Source: Pandoraea norimbergensis (GTDB taxonomy: Bacteria; Pseudomonadota; Gammaproteobacteria; Burkholderiales; Burkholderiaceae). Taken from it: a stretch of DNA of 64,000 nt. The translations under genes were made by a program, and so were the position numbers. The notes under the pieces are model-generated. The model was not told where the DNA came from, ran no database searches, and saw only the letters and a program-made list of their open reading frames with translations. The stretch spans positions 5,146,001-5,210,000 of the forward strand of contig NZ_CP013480.3 in the NCBI RefSeq assembly GCF_001465545.3, written 5' to 3'. Positions 16,918 through 26,428 of this stretch are shown piece after piece (the stretch's first letter is position 1; each line of letters begins with the position of its first letter).

Positions 16918-16952
16918 AGCATTACCGACGCACGGAAGCGCCATGTAATGCT
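16918..16952. promoter_or_regulatory. inverted repeat between the LysR and MBL-fold genes
   Basis: AGCATTAC (16918-16925) and GTAATGCT (16945-16952) are perfect 8-base arms with 19 bases between them, in the 122-base divergent promoter. Their place suits LysR binding or the MBL-gene leader; the spacing is wider than a simple T-N11-A box. Confidence 0.4.
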
Positions 16953-16997
16953 ACCTACGCGAGATTTATCGATACCTCAAGAAAACCGGAGACCCGT

Positions 16998-17999
16998 ATG
17001 CAGAACATGCTTCGAAAGTGTGCAGCAATCGTAGCGTTGCTAGGTGCCGTTGGCTATGCGCCATTGAGCACGGCAGCGATGAAGGTGACGCTTCTCGGCA
17101 CGGGTACGCCGATTCTGAACATCGACCGGTTTGGTATCAGCGTGTTGGTCGAAGCGGGTGATCAGAAACTGTTGTTCGATGCCGGACGTGGCGTCGCAAT
17201 GCGCATGCATCAACAGCAGGTTCCGCTTCGCGACATCTCTGCCGTCTTCATTAGCTTACTGAATTCGGACCATATCACCGGACTGCCTGATCTGTATGCA
17301 ACGGCACCACTGCCGACCGATGATGGGCGTTTAAAAACGCCGATGCGCCTCTATGGTCCTGACGGAATAGAGAACGTCGCGCAAGGCATCGAACTCATGT
17401 TCAAGGACCAGAACCGGATGCGCATGCTGGAAGGTGAAGTGGTCGAACCGGCGACGCACATCACGACGAAGCGGGTTGAGCCCGGGACGGTTTATGAAAA
17501 GGATGGCGTGAAGGTCACGGCCTTTTTGATCGAGCACGGCCACGTCAAACCGGACTTCGGTTATCGCATCGAATACGACGGGCATGCGGTGATCATTACC
17601 GATGACACGACGTATTCCGAGAACCTCGTTGCGCATTCGAAGCACGCAGACCTTATGGTGCAGAGTGTCGCCATCGGCAGCCGTGCTTTGGAGCGCGCCG
17701 CGCCGGATTACGTCAATCACTTCTACGGCTATCTCGCCAGTCCGGAAAATGCGGGTCGGATTCTGGCGGAAACCCAACCGAAGCTGGCGGTCTTTGCCCA
17801 CATCTCGCTTTATAGCCAACCGGGCATCCCGCGAGCCACAGTGGATGAGTTGCGCGAACGCGTCCAGGCGGCCTATCGCGGAAATTTTGTTATCGGCGAA
17901 GATTTGATGAGCTTCTCGATCGATAAGCGCGGCGTGACACAACTGCCCTACTCAGCGGAAGTTCGGCACAAGGAGCCGGGCAGTCGCAATTTGCCGTAA
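16998..17999 (+). CDS. exported metallo-beta-lactamase-fold protein (RNase Z-like) with degenerate metal site
   Basis: A 333-residue protein with a signal peptide (about 1-26) and an RNase Z/AtsA-like metallo-beta-lactamase fold: MKVTLLGTGTPIL, later GYRIEYDGHAVIITDDTTYSENLV, and VFAHIS. The family metal motif HxHxDH is here LLNSDH (FISLLNSDHITGLPDLY): the first two histidines are replaced by Leu and Asn while Asp and the last His remain. The single histidines in IEHGHV and VFAHIS and the Asp of TDD persist, but the usual VHE triad is VQS. It may bind one metal only, or have lost hydrolase activity. The start at 16998 is preferred because it gives the signal peptide. It is probably controlled by the divergent LysR protein. 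Confidence 0.82.
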   Translation: MQNMLRKCAAIVALLGAVGYAPLSTAAMKVTLLGTGTPILNIDRFGISVLVEAGDQKLLFDAGRGVAMRMHQQQVPLRDISAVFISLLNSDHITGLPDLYATAPLPTDDGRLKTPMRLYGPDGIENVAQGIELMFKDQNRMRMLEGEVVEPATHITTKRVEPGTVYEKDGVKVTAFLIEHGHVKPDFGYRIEYDGHAVIITDDTTYSENLVAHSKHADLMVQSVAIGSRALERAAPDYVNHFYGYLASPENAGRILAETQPKLAVFAHISLYSQPGIPRATVDELRERVQAAYRGNFVIGEDLMSFSIDKRGVTQLPYSAEVRHKEPGSRNLP

Positions 18000-18047
18000 T
18001 TTAACGAAGCTCGTCGACATCGATCGATACCTCGTTGTGCGCTTATG

Positions 18048-19652
18048 TCAGTGGGCCAACGTGTTTTCCGGCCCATTTTGATTGTGCGTGTTCTGACTAC
18101 GCGCCTTAAGCCACGCAATCAACTTCGCCGCCGGCATCGCTTTCGAGAACAGCCAGCCTTGTCCGTATTCGACGCCCTTGCTCTTCAGGTACTCAGCCTG
18201 AGCCTCAGTTTCGACACCTTCCGCTACGATGCCTAGGCCCAGTTCGTGTGCCATTTCAATGATGTGCGGCGCGACGACGCTCGAAGCCGCCCCCTGTCCG
18301 ATCGTGTCGACAAACGACTTGTCGATCTTTAACACATCAACGGTGAAGGATTGCAGGTATGACAGACTGGAATAACCGGTGCCGAAGTCATCGATATACA
18401 CAGGGTGACCGGCTTGCCGCAGCGCAGCGATGATCTTTCGTGCTGACTCGGCTTTGAGCAGACCGCGCTCGGTCGCCTCAATTCTGATTTGAGAAGGATG
18501 GATGCCCGTGCCCGACAAGCTCGCGTCCAGCTTTTTAATAAACCTGTCGGTTTGCAGATCCTCGCCGGCCACATTAATCGATACATAGAACGATGGCTGC
18601 GCGCGCAGCAATTCCTGAAGTTCTCGAACCGTTTTATCGAGCACCAGATCGGTTAACGGCTGGATAAGATCGTTCTCTTCGGCGACAGCAACAAAAATAT
18701 CCGGCGGGATATTCTGGCCGTTCAGGTTCCAGCGAACGAGTGCTTCAGAGCCGACGCAAACCCCATCTTCAAGCCGCACGATCGGTTGGTAGTGCACCTC
18801 AATGTACCGGCGTGCGATGGCCCATTCGAGCGTGGCGGGGAACGAGACTTGACGGGAGATTCGCTTATAAGAGAGCCACCCGATCAGCCCGCCGACACCC
18901 ACCCCGATGGCGAGCCAGACCGCGAGTAGCCTCGTCCAGTTGGCAATCAACCCACTGCGAGGTGCTTTGACGACGACGCCAATAGGCCGTGACGACGAGC
19001 GGGCGACCGCGTAATGCCATGTGTCGCTTTTGATCTGGCCGCCATGCCGCCACGCATCGAGCATGTCGTCGCCGTCGGCGCCGTACGACATGGCGATGAT
19101 ATTGTTGGTGTCGATGTTGACGGCAGCGATGGGACGTCGCGCCGGATCGATGATGTCCACATACGATTGCGGATTGATCGACACGTAATTGCCGTCGCGC
19201 CCGAATTGAATATCGTCACGAACGTCGCTAATGGGGTTGCGCTGCCGAAGCCAGACGAGATACCCGTCGTTACTGCGCCAACTCGGTGCCGGTAGCACGT
19301 AGTGTTTGTCGCGCACATCGCCAAGCAAAGGGGAACAAAGGTATTGCGAGTCGCCGTACGCGCCTGCGTCCTGAACGTAGCCGTAGTTGAAGATGACGCG
19401 AGACGCTCGTGCAATGTAGGCGGGGGAACAGCGGGGTTCGATACCGGCAGACAGATCGGCAATCGCGGCGAACGCCTGATAAGTGACCTGCTCGGCGCGC
19501 ATGACCGCCTTCGCGGCAAACTGCTGGAGGTCTTCCTGCTCACGCTTTTGCGCGTCTTCGCGCGCAATGTAGATGCTGGTCAGCACGGGAAGCACCGTGC
19601 CGACACAACCGAGCGCAATGGATGCCGAAATGAGCGACAGTCGTCTGAACAT
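18048..19652 (-). CDS. EAL-domain cyclic-di-GMP phosphodiesterase with periplasmic CSS-motif sensor
   Basis: A 534-residue inner-membrane enzyme that would hydrolyse c-di-GMP to pGpG. Membrane segment 1 (about 8-27) and segment 2 (about 240-262) flank a periplasmic CSS domain with two Cys-Ser-Pro motifs (75-77 and 106-108), which in relatives form a disulfide sensed by DsbA/DsbB. The EAL domain (about 270-520) keeps SEALVRW (Glu 303), IRIEATERGLL, DDFGTGYSSLSYLQ and KIDKSFV, and the GVETEAQAEYL end, so it looks catalytically competent. It is a stand-alone gene, convergent with the MBL-fold gene, so expression control is unclear. Confidence 0.9.
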   Translation of the reverse strand: MFRRLSLISASIALGCVGTVLPVLTSIYIAREDAQKREQEDLQQFAAKAVMRAEQVTYQAFAAIADLSAGIEPRCSPAYIARASRVIFNYGYVQDAGAYGDSQYLCSPLLGDVRDKHYVLPAPSWRSNDGYLVWLRQRNPISDVRDDIQFGRDGNYVSINPQSYVDIIDPARRPIAAVNIDTNNIIAMSYGADGDDMLDAWRHGGQIKSDTWHYAVARSSSRPIGVVVKAPRSGLIANWTRLLAVWLAIGVGVGGLIGWLSYKRISRQVSFPATLEWAIARRYIEVHYQPIVRLEDGVCVGSEALVRWNLNGQNIPPDIFVAVAEENDLIQPLTDLVLDKTVRELQELLRAQPSFYVSINVAGEDLQTDRFIKKLDASLSGTGIHPSQIRIEATERGLLKAESARKIIAALRQAGHPVYIDDFGTGYSSLSYLQSFTVDVLKIDKSFVDTIGQGAASSVVAPHIIEMAHELGLGIVAEGVETEAQAEYLKSKGVEYGQGWLFSKAMPAAKLIAWLKARSQNTHNQNGPENTLAH

Positions 19653-19830
19653 TCTGCAAGCCTCCCCCGAGATTCACACACCACCAGAAGCGGTATTCCC
19701 TCGAACGGCGACAAGGGTCAGGATGCCTGCTGCGACCCATGACTTGGTCGCATACTAGCTGAAATTTGATAGGGGCGGGATTGCCGAACGTAGCGAAGGA
19801 GCCCGACGGGAGAACGTAACGCTGACGGCA

Positions 19831-19860
19831 AAAGAAAAAGCCCTGACAAGTCAGGGCTTT
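19831..19860 (-). terminator. rho-independent terminator of the tRNA cluster
   Basis: On the minus strand AAAGCCCTGAC and GTCAGGGCTTT form a perfect stem with a 2-base centre, followed by TTTCTTTT. It starts 8 bases after the CCA end of tRNA-Cys and would end the uvrC/pgsA-tRNA direction of transcription. Confidence 0.88.
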
Positions 19861-19867
19861 CGAATTT

Positions 19868-19941
19868 TGGAGGCGGGAGTCGGAATCGAACCGGCGTTCA
19901 CGGCTTTGCAGGCCGCTGCATGACCACTCTGCCATCCCGCC
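19868..19941 (-). tRNA. tRNA-Cys (GCA)
   Basis: A 74-nt cloverleaf on the minus strand: GGCGGGA acceptor pairing with TCCCGCC, anticodon GCA in the loop CTGCAAA, T arm with GGTTCGATTCC, and an encoded CCA end. It is the last of three tRNAs downstream of pgsA, as in many proteobacteria. Confidence 0.95.
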
Positions 19942-20053
19942 ATCAGGTATGCCGCATTGTAACCACTCGCTGTCGCCATCGAGGGCGCCCTTCGGATCGA
20001 TCGCCGTGGGCTTTTCGGCAAATAAAAAGGGAAGCCAGGCTTCCCTCTGGATT

Positions 20054-20129
20054 TGGAGCGGGAGACGAGTCTCGAACTCGCGACCTCAACCTTGGCAAGG
20101 TTGCGCTCTACCAACTGAGCTACTCCCGC
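20054..20129 (-). tRNA. tRNA-Gly (GCC), promoter-distal copy
   Basis: A 76-nt cloverleaf with acceptor GCGGGAG, anticodon GCC in CTTGCCAAG, T arm GAGTTCGAGACTC and encoded CCA. It is identical to the copy at 20179-20254, 49 bases away, so the two can recombine or be corrected by gene conversion. Confidence 0.95.
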
Positions 20130-20178
20130 ATGACACCCGACATCAAGGATTTATTCACTCAATGTCCAGTGTGAAAAC

Positions 20179-20254
20179 TGGAGCGGGAGACGAGTCTCGA
20201 ACTCGCGACCTCAACCTTGGCAAGGTTGCGCTCTACCAACTGAGCTACTCCCGC
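20179..20254 (-). tRNA. tRNA-Gly (GCC), promoter-proximal copy
   Basis: Same sequence as the copy at 20054-20129, with GCGGGAG acceptor, GCC anticodon and encoded CCA. It is the first tRNA after pgsA on this strand (175 bases downstream) and is presumably processed from the same transcript as the second copy and tRNA-Cys. Confidence 0.95.
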
Positions 20255-20429
20255 ATTTTCATGCGTACTACCAATCCACACTACTCAAAATTTCGCTGCC
20301 GGGCTAACGCCGTAGCAGCGAGAAGGAGATTATGTCCAAACGTCGATTCAGTGTCAAGCACCTGCACTGAAAATTTGTGAAGAATTTTCTCCCCCACCGC
20401 GCAAATCCCGCACTTTCAGCGATTTACGC

Positions 20430-21023
20430 TCACATCTCACCCCCGCCACGCTCCCGAATCTGCGGCCACGCGCGGCGCAAATAATACAGCATCGACCACA
20501 GCGTCAGCACCGCCGCCACGTAAATCAGCCACGTGCCCCAGAACCGCGAGTCGAATCGCAACCCGTTCCACACCACCGTGCCGTTGAACAGCAACAACGG
20601 AATCGCCACCATCTGCGCCGCCGTCTTGATCTTGCCCAACTGATGCACCGCCACGCTGCGCGACGCGCCAATCTGCGCCATCCACTCACGCAACGCCGAA
20701 ATCGTGATCTCGCGGCCAATGATGATCAACGCCACCAGCGCATTGATCCGCCCCATCTGCAACAACATCAGCAGGGCCGCCGCCACCATCAGCTTGTCAG
20801 CCACCGGGTCCAAAAACGCCCCGAAGGCCGAGGTCTGGTTCCAGCGGCGCGCCAGAAACCCGTCAAACCAGTCGGTCAGCGCCGCCAGCACAAAGATCGC
20901 GCACGCCACCCAATTCATCTGGACCGGGGTCAGACAGGTGGTCGGCAAGTAGTAAACGCCAACCACGAGCGGGATCAGGACGATCCGAAGCCAGGTCAGG
21001 AATATGGGGACATTAAAAGGCAT
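20430..21023 (-). CDS. pgsA: CDP-diacylglycerol-glycerol-3-phosphate 3-phosphatidyltransferase
   Basis: A 197-residue inner-membrane enzyme making phosphatidylglycerol phosphate, the committed step to phosphatidylglycerol and cardiolipin. It carries the CDP-alcohol phosphotransferase signature DWFDGFLARRW, then AFLDPVADK (DGxxAR-x8-GxxxDxxxD). Four to five hydrophobic helices follow (IFLTWLRIVLIPLVVGVYYL, NWVACAIFVLAALTDW, and others). The start at 21023 (MPFNVPIFLTW) matches the family. It precedes tRNA-Gly and tRNA-Cys, the classic bacterial arrangement. The expected upstream partner uvrC is separated here by an opposite-strand gene. Confidence 0.96.
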   Translation of the reverse strand: MPFNVPIFLTWLRIVLIPLVVGVYYLPTTCLTPVQMNWVACAIFVLAALTDWFDGFLARRWNQTSAFGAFLDPVADKLMVAAALLMLLQMGRINALVALIIIGREITISALREWMAQIGASRSVAVHQLGKIKTAAQMVAIPLLLFNGTVVWNGLRFDSRFWGTWLIYVAAVLTLWSMLYYLRRAWPQIRERGGGEM

Positions 21024-21137
21024 GGCAGCATGAGTTCGGCAAACGGCAGTCGACACACGGCGCACTCGGCAGCCGTACCAGACCCGCATTGTGCCGTGTA
21101 TGCCACGCAGCGACAAGGCCGAGGCACCGCTGCCCGG

Positions 21138-21167
21138 TTGACATATGCGTTACTGTGCCCCTATCTT
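21138..21167 (+). promoter_or_regulatory. sigma-70-like promoter of the potassium channel gene
   Basis: TTGACA (21138-21143) and TATCTT (21162-21167) are separated by 18 bases. A transcript starting about 21174 would leave a leader of roughly 26 bases before the GTG at 21200, which supports that start over earlier in-frame ones. Confidence 0.6.
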
Positions 21168-21199
21168 GCTCGCAACCACCCGCCATTAGCACCGATCTC

Positions 21200-22435
21200 G
21201 TGAAACTGCTCTGGTCGTCTCTGCCCACCCTGCGACGCCGCCTTCTGCCGCCGCACGTGATCATCAGCCTGCTGGTCGGCCTCAACGGGCTGCTGCTCGT
21301 CGCCTCCGTCCTGCTGCGCGTGCCCGGCAGCGTCCTCGTCGACCTTTTCGTGCGCGGCGATCTCTCGGCGCTGGAGCGCATCGAAGCCCGTCATCTGCCT
21401 CGCCTGCTCTTTGGCCTGAACGCCATCGAGCGCATCGATTTCTCTCACCTGCCCCGCGCGCTCGTCGGCCTCTCGCTCGTCGCCCTCGCCTGCGGCCTGG
21501 TCATCCGCGCACGCACGGCTTGGGCCTTCTCCCTCGTGATGCTCGCCCTCGCGGCGATCATCAACGTTCATCTCAATATCCGCTTCGATCTGACCTTCGC
21601 CCTGTCGATCGTCTGCGTCCTGTTGCTGCTCTGGTATTGGCGCGAATTCGATCGTGCAAGCTTCGCCGCCGCCACGCTCTACACGCTCGTCGCCGTGTTC
21701 GCGCTGATCGTCTACGCGACGTTCGGCACGATGTATCTCGGCGCCGAATTCGCCCCGCCCGTCACCGATCTGGCCACCGCCTTCTACTTCGCCATCGTCA
21801 CAATGACGACGGTCGGGTACGGCGACATCGTGCCGCACTCGACCGACGCCCGGCTCTTCACCGCATCGGTCATCATCTTCGGGATCAGCGTGTTCGCGAC
21901 GTCGCTCACGGTGGTCATCGGTCCGCTTGTCGGCGGCAATCTCAAGAAAATTCTCGCGGGGAGATTTACTCACGTGATCCGCAAACAACACTTCATCGTG
22001 GCCGGTGCGTCGCCGCTCGCCATCAACGTGCACCACGAACTCACCAAACGCGGCTGGCCTGTCACGGTCATCATTGCGAGCGGCGTGGATAATCCGTACC
22101 CGGAAGACGCCGACGTGATGCACGGCGACGCCAGCGACAACGCCGTACTCACGCATGCCGGTATCGAACACGCGAAAGCCGTGCTCGCCCTGCGCGCCGA
22201 CGATTCGGAGAACGCGTTCATCGTGCTCGCCGCCAAGGAAATTGCCCCCACGGTGCGGACCATCGCGTCGGTCAACGACAGCAAGCACCTGAGCAAGCTC
22301 AAGCGCGTGCAGCCCGACATGATCTTTGCGCCCCCTGTCGTCGGCGGCGAGTTACTCGCGCGCACGCTCTCCGGCGAGACGGTCGATAACGATACGGTGA
22401 TGCGCCTGCTGTTTCATGGCGATACCGATAAGTGA
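21200..22435 (+). CDS. voltage-independent potassium channel with TrkA-N (RCK) domain
   Basis: A 411-residue Kch-like inner-membrane channel. After a short cytoplasmic start there are several hydrophobic helices (about 15-40, 80-150, 165-185), then the pore loop MTTVGYGDIVPHST with the K+ selectivity filter TVGYGD, a final pore helix, and a Rossmann RCK domain starting at HFIVAGASPLAINVHHEL. The GTG at 21200 agrees with the promoter seen upstream; earlier in-frame starts would place the promoter within the coding region. It sits on the opposite strand between pgsA and uvrC, two genes that are normally adjacent. Gating ligand unknown. Confidence 0.85.
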   Translation: MKLLWSSLPTLRRRLLPPHVIISLLVGLNGLLLVASVLLRVPGSVLVDLFVRGDLSALERIEARHLPRLLFGLNAIERIDFSHLPRALVGLSLVALACGLVIRARTAWAFSLVMLALAAIINVHLNIRFDLTFALSIVCVLLLLWYWREFDRASFAAATLYTLVAVFALIVYATFGTMYLGAEFAPPVTDLATAFYFAIVTMTTVGYGDIVPHSTDARLFTASVIIFGISVFATSLTVVIGPLVGGNLKKILAGRFTHVIRKQHFIVAGASPLAINVHHELTKRGWPVTVIIASGVDNPYPEDADVMHGDASDNAVLTHAGIEHAKAVLALRADDSENAFIVLAAKEIAPTVRTIASVNDSKHLSKLKRVQPDMIFAPPVVGGELLARTLSGETVDNDTVMRLLFHGDTDK

Positions 22436-22571
22436 GGGGTGAAAATTGATGCAGCCCACGCGATGCGTGGGCTGCGAAAAACGACGGCCGACGGGGAATG
22501 ACCAATCTTCGGCGGACAGCCTGCGAGACGTCTGATGCCATCTCGGCGGCGGAGATTAGTCTCCGACTCCG

Positions 22572-24908
22572 TCAGTGCAGTTGGCGGAAGATCTGCTCGG
22601 CCAACGTCGTAGAAATGCCTTCCACACTGGCGAGTTCGTCAACGCTAGCCGCGGCCACGCCTTGCAGGCCGCCGAAACGCATCAGCAAGCGCTGACGGCG
22701 TTTTGCGCCAATGCCTTCAATCTCTTCGAGTCGTGACGTCTGGCGCGCCTTCGCCCGCTTGGCACGCATCCCCGTGATGGCGAAGCGGTGCGCCTCGTCG
22801 CGAATCTGCGCAATCAGCATCAGCACCGCGCTCTCGCGCCCCAACTCCAGCGGCGCACGGCCATCGGCGAAGACCAGGGTTTCCAGCCCGACCTTGCGGC
22901 CTTCGCCCTTGGCAACACCGACCAAACGGCCAATGTCGATGCCCAACTCGACGAACACCTGACGCGCCACTTCCACCTGCCCCTTGCCGCCGTCGATCAA
23001 TACCAGTTGCGGCAGATTGGCTTCAACATCGGATACGTCCGACGGTACTGCCGCGTCTTTCACAATGGTGTCTGCCGTTACGCTCGCGTCTTGCGAATCG
23101 CCGGATGACGACGTGTCGGGCATGACCGCCGTCTCGGCTTCGGCGCGTGCCACGTCGGCCGCAACGGACGACGGGTCCGCCGCATCGCTCACCTTCTCGG
23201 CAGCCGCCTCCATCAGCCGGCCATAGCGCCGCGTGAGCACCTGACGCATCGCTGCGTAGTCGTCGCCCGGCGTGATCCCCGTGATGTTGTAGCGACGGTA
23301 TTCACTCGTTTGCATCTTGTGATGATGGAACACCACGCACGACGCCTGCGTCGCCTCACCCTGCGTATGGCTGATGTCGAAACACTCCACGCGCAGCAAC
23401 GCCGCGTCGTCGATGTCGAGCCCGATCGTCTGCACCAGCTCACGCGTGCGCGCCTGCTGACTGCCCTGCTCGGTCAGCAAACGGGTGAGTGCCAGTTGAG
23501 CGCCTTGCTCCGCCATGTCGAGCCATGCGCGTCGCTGGCCCTGCGGTTGACGCACCGTGACGATACGACGCCCGGCCTGCTCGGAAAGGACCGTCAACAG
23601 TTCGTCGCTGGGCAGCGCGTGGCTCATCACCAGCACCGGCGGCACCGATTGGCCCAGATAGTGCTGCGCCACGAAGGCTTCGAGCAGACGTGATTCGAGC
23701 GACGCCGCCGGGGTATCGGACGGCATGTCCGACACGATCTCCGGGGAGAGAGGCGATTCGGTGTCGATGGCGCTGGCGGTGTCTGCGCCGGTGTCGGTGT
23801 CGGTGTCGGTGATGTCAGTGGTGTCGGCGGCTTCGGTGTTGTCGGCCGCATCAACAGCTTGCGTCACTGCTGCTGGCACGACTTCGTCTTCGTCGAATTC
23901 GTCGGCGATGCCGCCCTCGACACCTCGCTCCACGTGCGCCGGGAAATACGCCTTGTCACCCAAATGACGGCCGCCGCGCACCATCGCGAGGTTCACGCAA
24001 GCGCGGCCACCGGCGTAGGCAACGGCGAGAATATCGGCATCGACATCGCCCGCCGTTTCCACCGACTGCTGTTGCAGCACGCCCGAGAGTGCCTGCATCT
24101 GATTGCGCACGACGGCCGCCTGCTCGAACTTGAGCGCCTCGGCGTACGTCATCATCTTCGCTTCGAGCGCACCGAGCACTTCCTTCTGGCGTCCGGAGAG
24201 GAACGCCGCGGCGTTGTTCACATCGCGCGTGTAATCCTCGTCGTTGATCGCGCCAACACACGGCGCACTGCAACGCTCGATTTGATGCAACAGGCAGGGG
24301 CGCGTGCGGTTGGTGAACACCGAGTCTTCGCACGTGCGCAGTTGAAACACCTTTTGCAGAATCTGGATGCTCTCGCGCACCGCCCATGCACTCGGGAACG
24401 GGCCGAAGTATTGCCCCCGGCGATCGACTGAACCCCGGTAGTACGCCATGCGCGGGTACTTATGCTGCGTGAGCTTGAGGAACGGATACGACTTGTCGTC
24501 GCGGAACAGAATGTTGTAACGCGGGTGCAGCGCCTTGATCAGGTTGTTTTCGAGCAGCAGCGCCTCGGCCTCAGAGCGCGTGACCGTCGTTTCCAATTTC
24601 GCAATGCGCGCCACCATCAACGCAATACGCGGCGATAACTGCGTCTTGTTGAAATAGCTCGACACCCGCTTCTTCAGATTGCGCGCTTTGCCAACGTAGA
24701 GAACGTTGCCTGCGGCGTCGTAGTAACGATAGACGCCCGGCAGGTTCGGCAACTGGGCGAGCACCTTGCGCGCGTCGAAAGCGGGAGCGTCCTCGGCCTT
24801 CGCCTTCGTGGCTTCTTGCGCGGGCTCCTGCGCGACCTTCGCCTCGGGGGCGGCTTTCGCTTTACGAGACTTGCGGGGTGGCGTGACGTCGTTGGCGTCT
24901 TCGGTCAT
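22572..24908 (-). CDS. uvrC: excinuclease ABC subunit C with two low-complexity inserts
   Basis: A 778-residue nucleotide-excision-repair nuclease that makes both incisions around a lesion bound by UvrAB. Order: N-terminal lysine/alanine-rich leader (1-45), GIY-YIG nuclease (about 57-140, [19 protein letters not shown]), Cys-rich region and UVR motif (about 250-290), RNase H-like second nuclease, and two helix-hairpin-helix motifs at the end ([25 protein letters not shown]). E. coli UvrC is about 610 residues. The excess comes mainly from Thr/Asp/Ala-rich inserts around 23700-23905 and 23005-23215, both inside the RNase H-like half, the second just before LIDGGKGQ. Start MTEDANDV at 24908. 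Confidence 0.96.
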   Translation of the reverse strand: MTEDANDVTPPRKSRKAKAAPEAKVAQEPAQEATKAKAEDAPAFDARKVLAQLPNLPGVYRYYDAAGNVLYVGKARNLKKRVSSYFNKTQLSPRIALMVARIAKLETTVTRSEAEALLLENNLIKALHPRYNILFRDDKSYPFLKLTQHKYPRMAYYRGSVDRRGQYFGPFPSAWAVRESIQILQKVFQLRTCEDSVFTNRTRPCLLHQIERCSAPCVGAINDEDYTRDVNNAAAFLSGRQKEVLGALEAKMMTYAEALKFEQAAVVRNQMQALSGVLQQQSVETAGDVDADILAVAYAGGRACVNLAMVRGGRHLGDKAYFPAHVERGVEGGIADEFDEDEVVPAAVTQAVDAADNTEAADTTDITDTDTDTGADTASAIDTESPLSPEIVSDMPSDTPAASLESRLLEAFVAQHYLGQSVPPVLVMSHALPSDELLTVLSEQAGRRIVTVRQPQGQRRAWLDMAEQGAQLALTRLLTEQGSQQARTRELVQTIGLDIDDAALLRVECFDISHTQGEATQASCVVFHHHKMQTSEYRRYNITGITPGDDYAAMRQVLTRRYGRLMEAAAEKVSDAADPSSVAADVARAEAETAVMPDTSSSGDSQDASVTADTIVKDAAVPSDVSDVEANLPQLVLIDGGKGQVEVARQVFVELGIDIGRLVGVAKGEGRKVGLETLVFADGRAPLELGRESAVLMLIAQIRDEAHRFAITGMRAKRAKARQTSRLEEIEGIGAKRRQRLLMRFGGLQGVAAASVDELASVEGISTTLAEQIFRQLH

Positions 24909-25045
24909 GAACTCTGGGCATCTGAAGCGTCCTGCGAGGGGATCAAGCGGCGTTTGATTCGCCGTTGGCGTGAGCGCTGTGGCGGTGTCACGCGTCACAA
25001 GGACTAGAATCGCAAGTTTAGACCAATCCGCGTCGCCGCCTCGTA

Positions 25046-26290
25046 ATGTCCCTGCCCACGCCTCACCTCGATTCGCCGCCCGCCGCTTTGCCCCTCGTGC
25101 CGCGCTGCGATCTCTTCTGTACCGTCGTCGACAATTTCGGCGACATCGGCGTGTGCTGGCGGCTCGCCCGGCAACTGGTGCGCGAGCACGGCTGGTCGGT
25201 GCGACTGTGGGTCGACGACTTGACGAGCTTCCGCTATCTGCGCCCTGACATCGATCCCGCACTGGCACAGCAACGCTGCGACGGCGTCGACGTGCGGCAT
25301 TGGGGTGCGGACTTCGGACCGATCACCGACGATAACGCCCCGGGCGATATCGTCATCGAAGCGTTTGCTTGCAACGTGCCCGATGCCTACGTTCAGGCCA
25401 TGCATGCGCGCAAACAAGCCGGACGCGCGCCCGTTTGGATTAATTTGGAATACCTGAGCGCCGAGGATTGGGTGGACGAGTTTCACTTGCAGCGCTCGAT
25501 CCACCCGCAACTCGGTTTGGCCAAGACGTTCTTCTTCCCCGGCTTCACGGAGCGCACTGGCGGGCTGGCGCGTGAGCGTGAGTTGTTCTCCCGGCGCGAC
25601 GCGTTCTACGCATCCCCCGAATTGCGCGATGCGTGGTGGCAACGCACGCTAGGGCTGGAATCCGCGCCGAGGAATGCCTTCGTCGTCTCGCTGTTTGCGT
25701 ATGAGAATGCGGCACTTCCGGGGTTGCTGGCGCAATGGGCCGACAGCGCTACCCCAGTGGTGTGTCTGGTGCCGCAAGGACGTATCGCCCCGGCGGTCGG
25801 CGCTTGGTTTGGGCGTGACGCGCTGGGCGCACGCGAGTCGGCTACCCGGGGTTCGTTGACGGTGTACGGTTTGCCGTTCGTCCCGCAGGCCGATTTCGAC
25901 GCGCTGCTGTGGGCGTGCGATCTGAATTTCGTGCGGGGTGAAGACTCTTTCGTCCGTGCGCAATGGGCGGCGAAGCCGTTCGTCTGGCATATCTACCCGC
26001 AGGAGGACAACGCCCACCACGCGAAGCTCGATGCGTTTCTTGGCCGATATCTGGCAGAGGATGCCCATCCGGCCACGGGCGAACTCGCACTGACCCAGAC
26101 GTCGCGCGAAGCGCTGCGGACTTTCGTACATCTCTGGAACGGCTATGCCCAAACGCCGCCGGATTGGCCAGCACTGGCCGCCGCCCTGCCCGCGCTCACC
26201 GGCCATGCGCGTGGCTGGGCGACCCGGCAAGCGACCCTGCCTGACCTTGCGCGACAGTTGGCAAGCTTCGCGGAAAATCAGGTAAAATAG
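25046..26290 (+). CDS. earP: EF-P arginine rhamnosyltransferase
   Basis: A 414-residue cytoplasmic inverting glycosyltransferase of the GT-B fold that transfers rhamnose from dTDP-beta-L-rhamnose to arginine 32 of elongation factor [17 protein letters not shown] near residue 32 is the diagnostic EarP motif with the likely catalytic Asp, and the C-terminal half contains the donor-binding part ([35 protein letters not shown]). The gene directly precedes efp on the same strand, 138 bases apart, and the target arginine is present there, so this pair is self-consistent. Confidence 0.96.
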   Translation: MSLPTPHLDSPPAALPLVPRCDLFCTVVDNFGDIGVCWRLARQLVREHGWSVRLWVDDLTSFRYLRPDIDPALAQQRCDGVDVRHWGADFGPITDDNAPGDIVIEAFACNVPDAYVQAMHARKQAGRAPVWINLEYLSAEDWVDEFHLQRSIHPQLGLAKTFFFPGFTERTGGLARERELFSRRDAFYASPELRDAWWQRTLGLESAPRNAFVVSLFAYENAALPGLLAQWADSATPVVCLVPQGRIAPAVGAWFGRDALGARESATRGSLTVYGLPFVPQADFDALLWACDLNFVRGEDSFVRAQWAAKPFVWHIYPQEDNAHHAKLDAFLGRYLAEDAHPATGELALTQTSREALRTFVHLWNGYAQTPPDWPALAAALPALTGHARGWATRQATLPDLARQLASFAENQVK

Positions 26291-26428
26291 CTGGTTTTTC
26301 AACGCTTTGCTGCTGAACCTGCTGCCCCGGATCATTCCGGGCGGGCGCGGGAATCAAGCGGCGAATGGGCGTATGGAAGCGCTCAACAAGCGGCAAATCG
26401 CTTATTTCGTCACAGGATCTCGTTTTTT

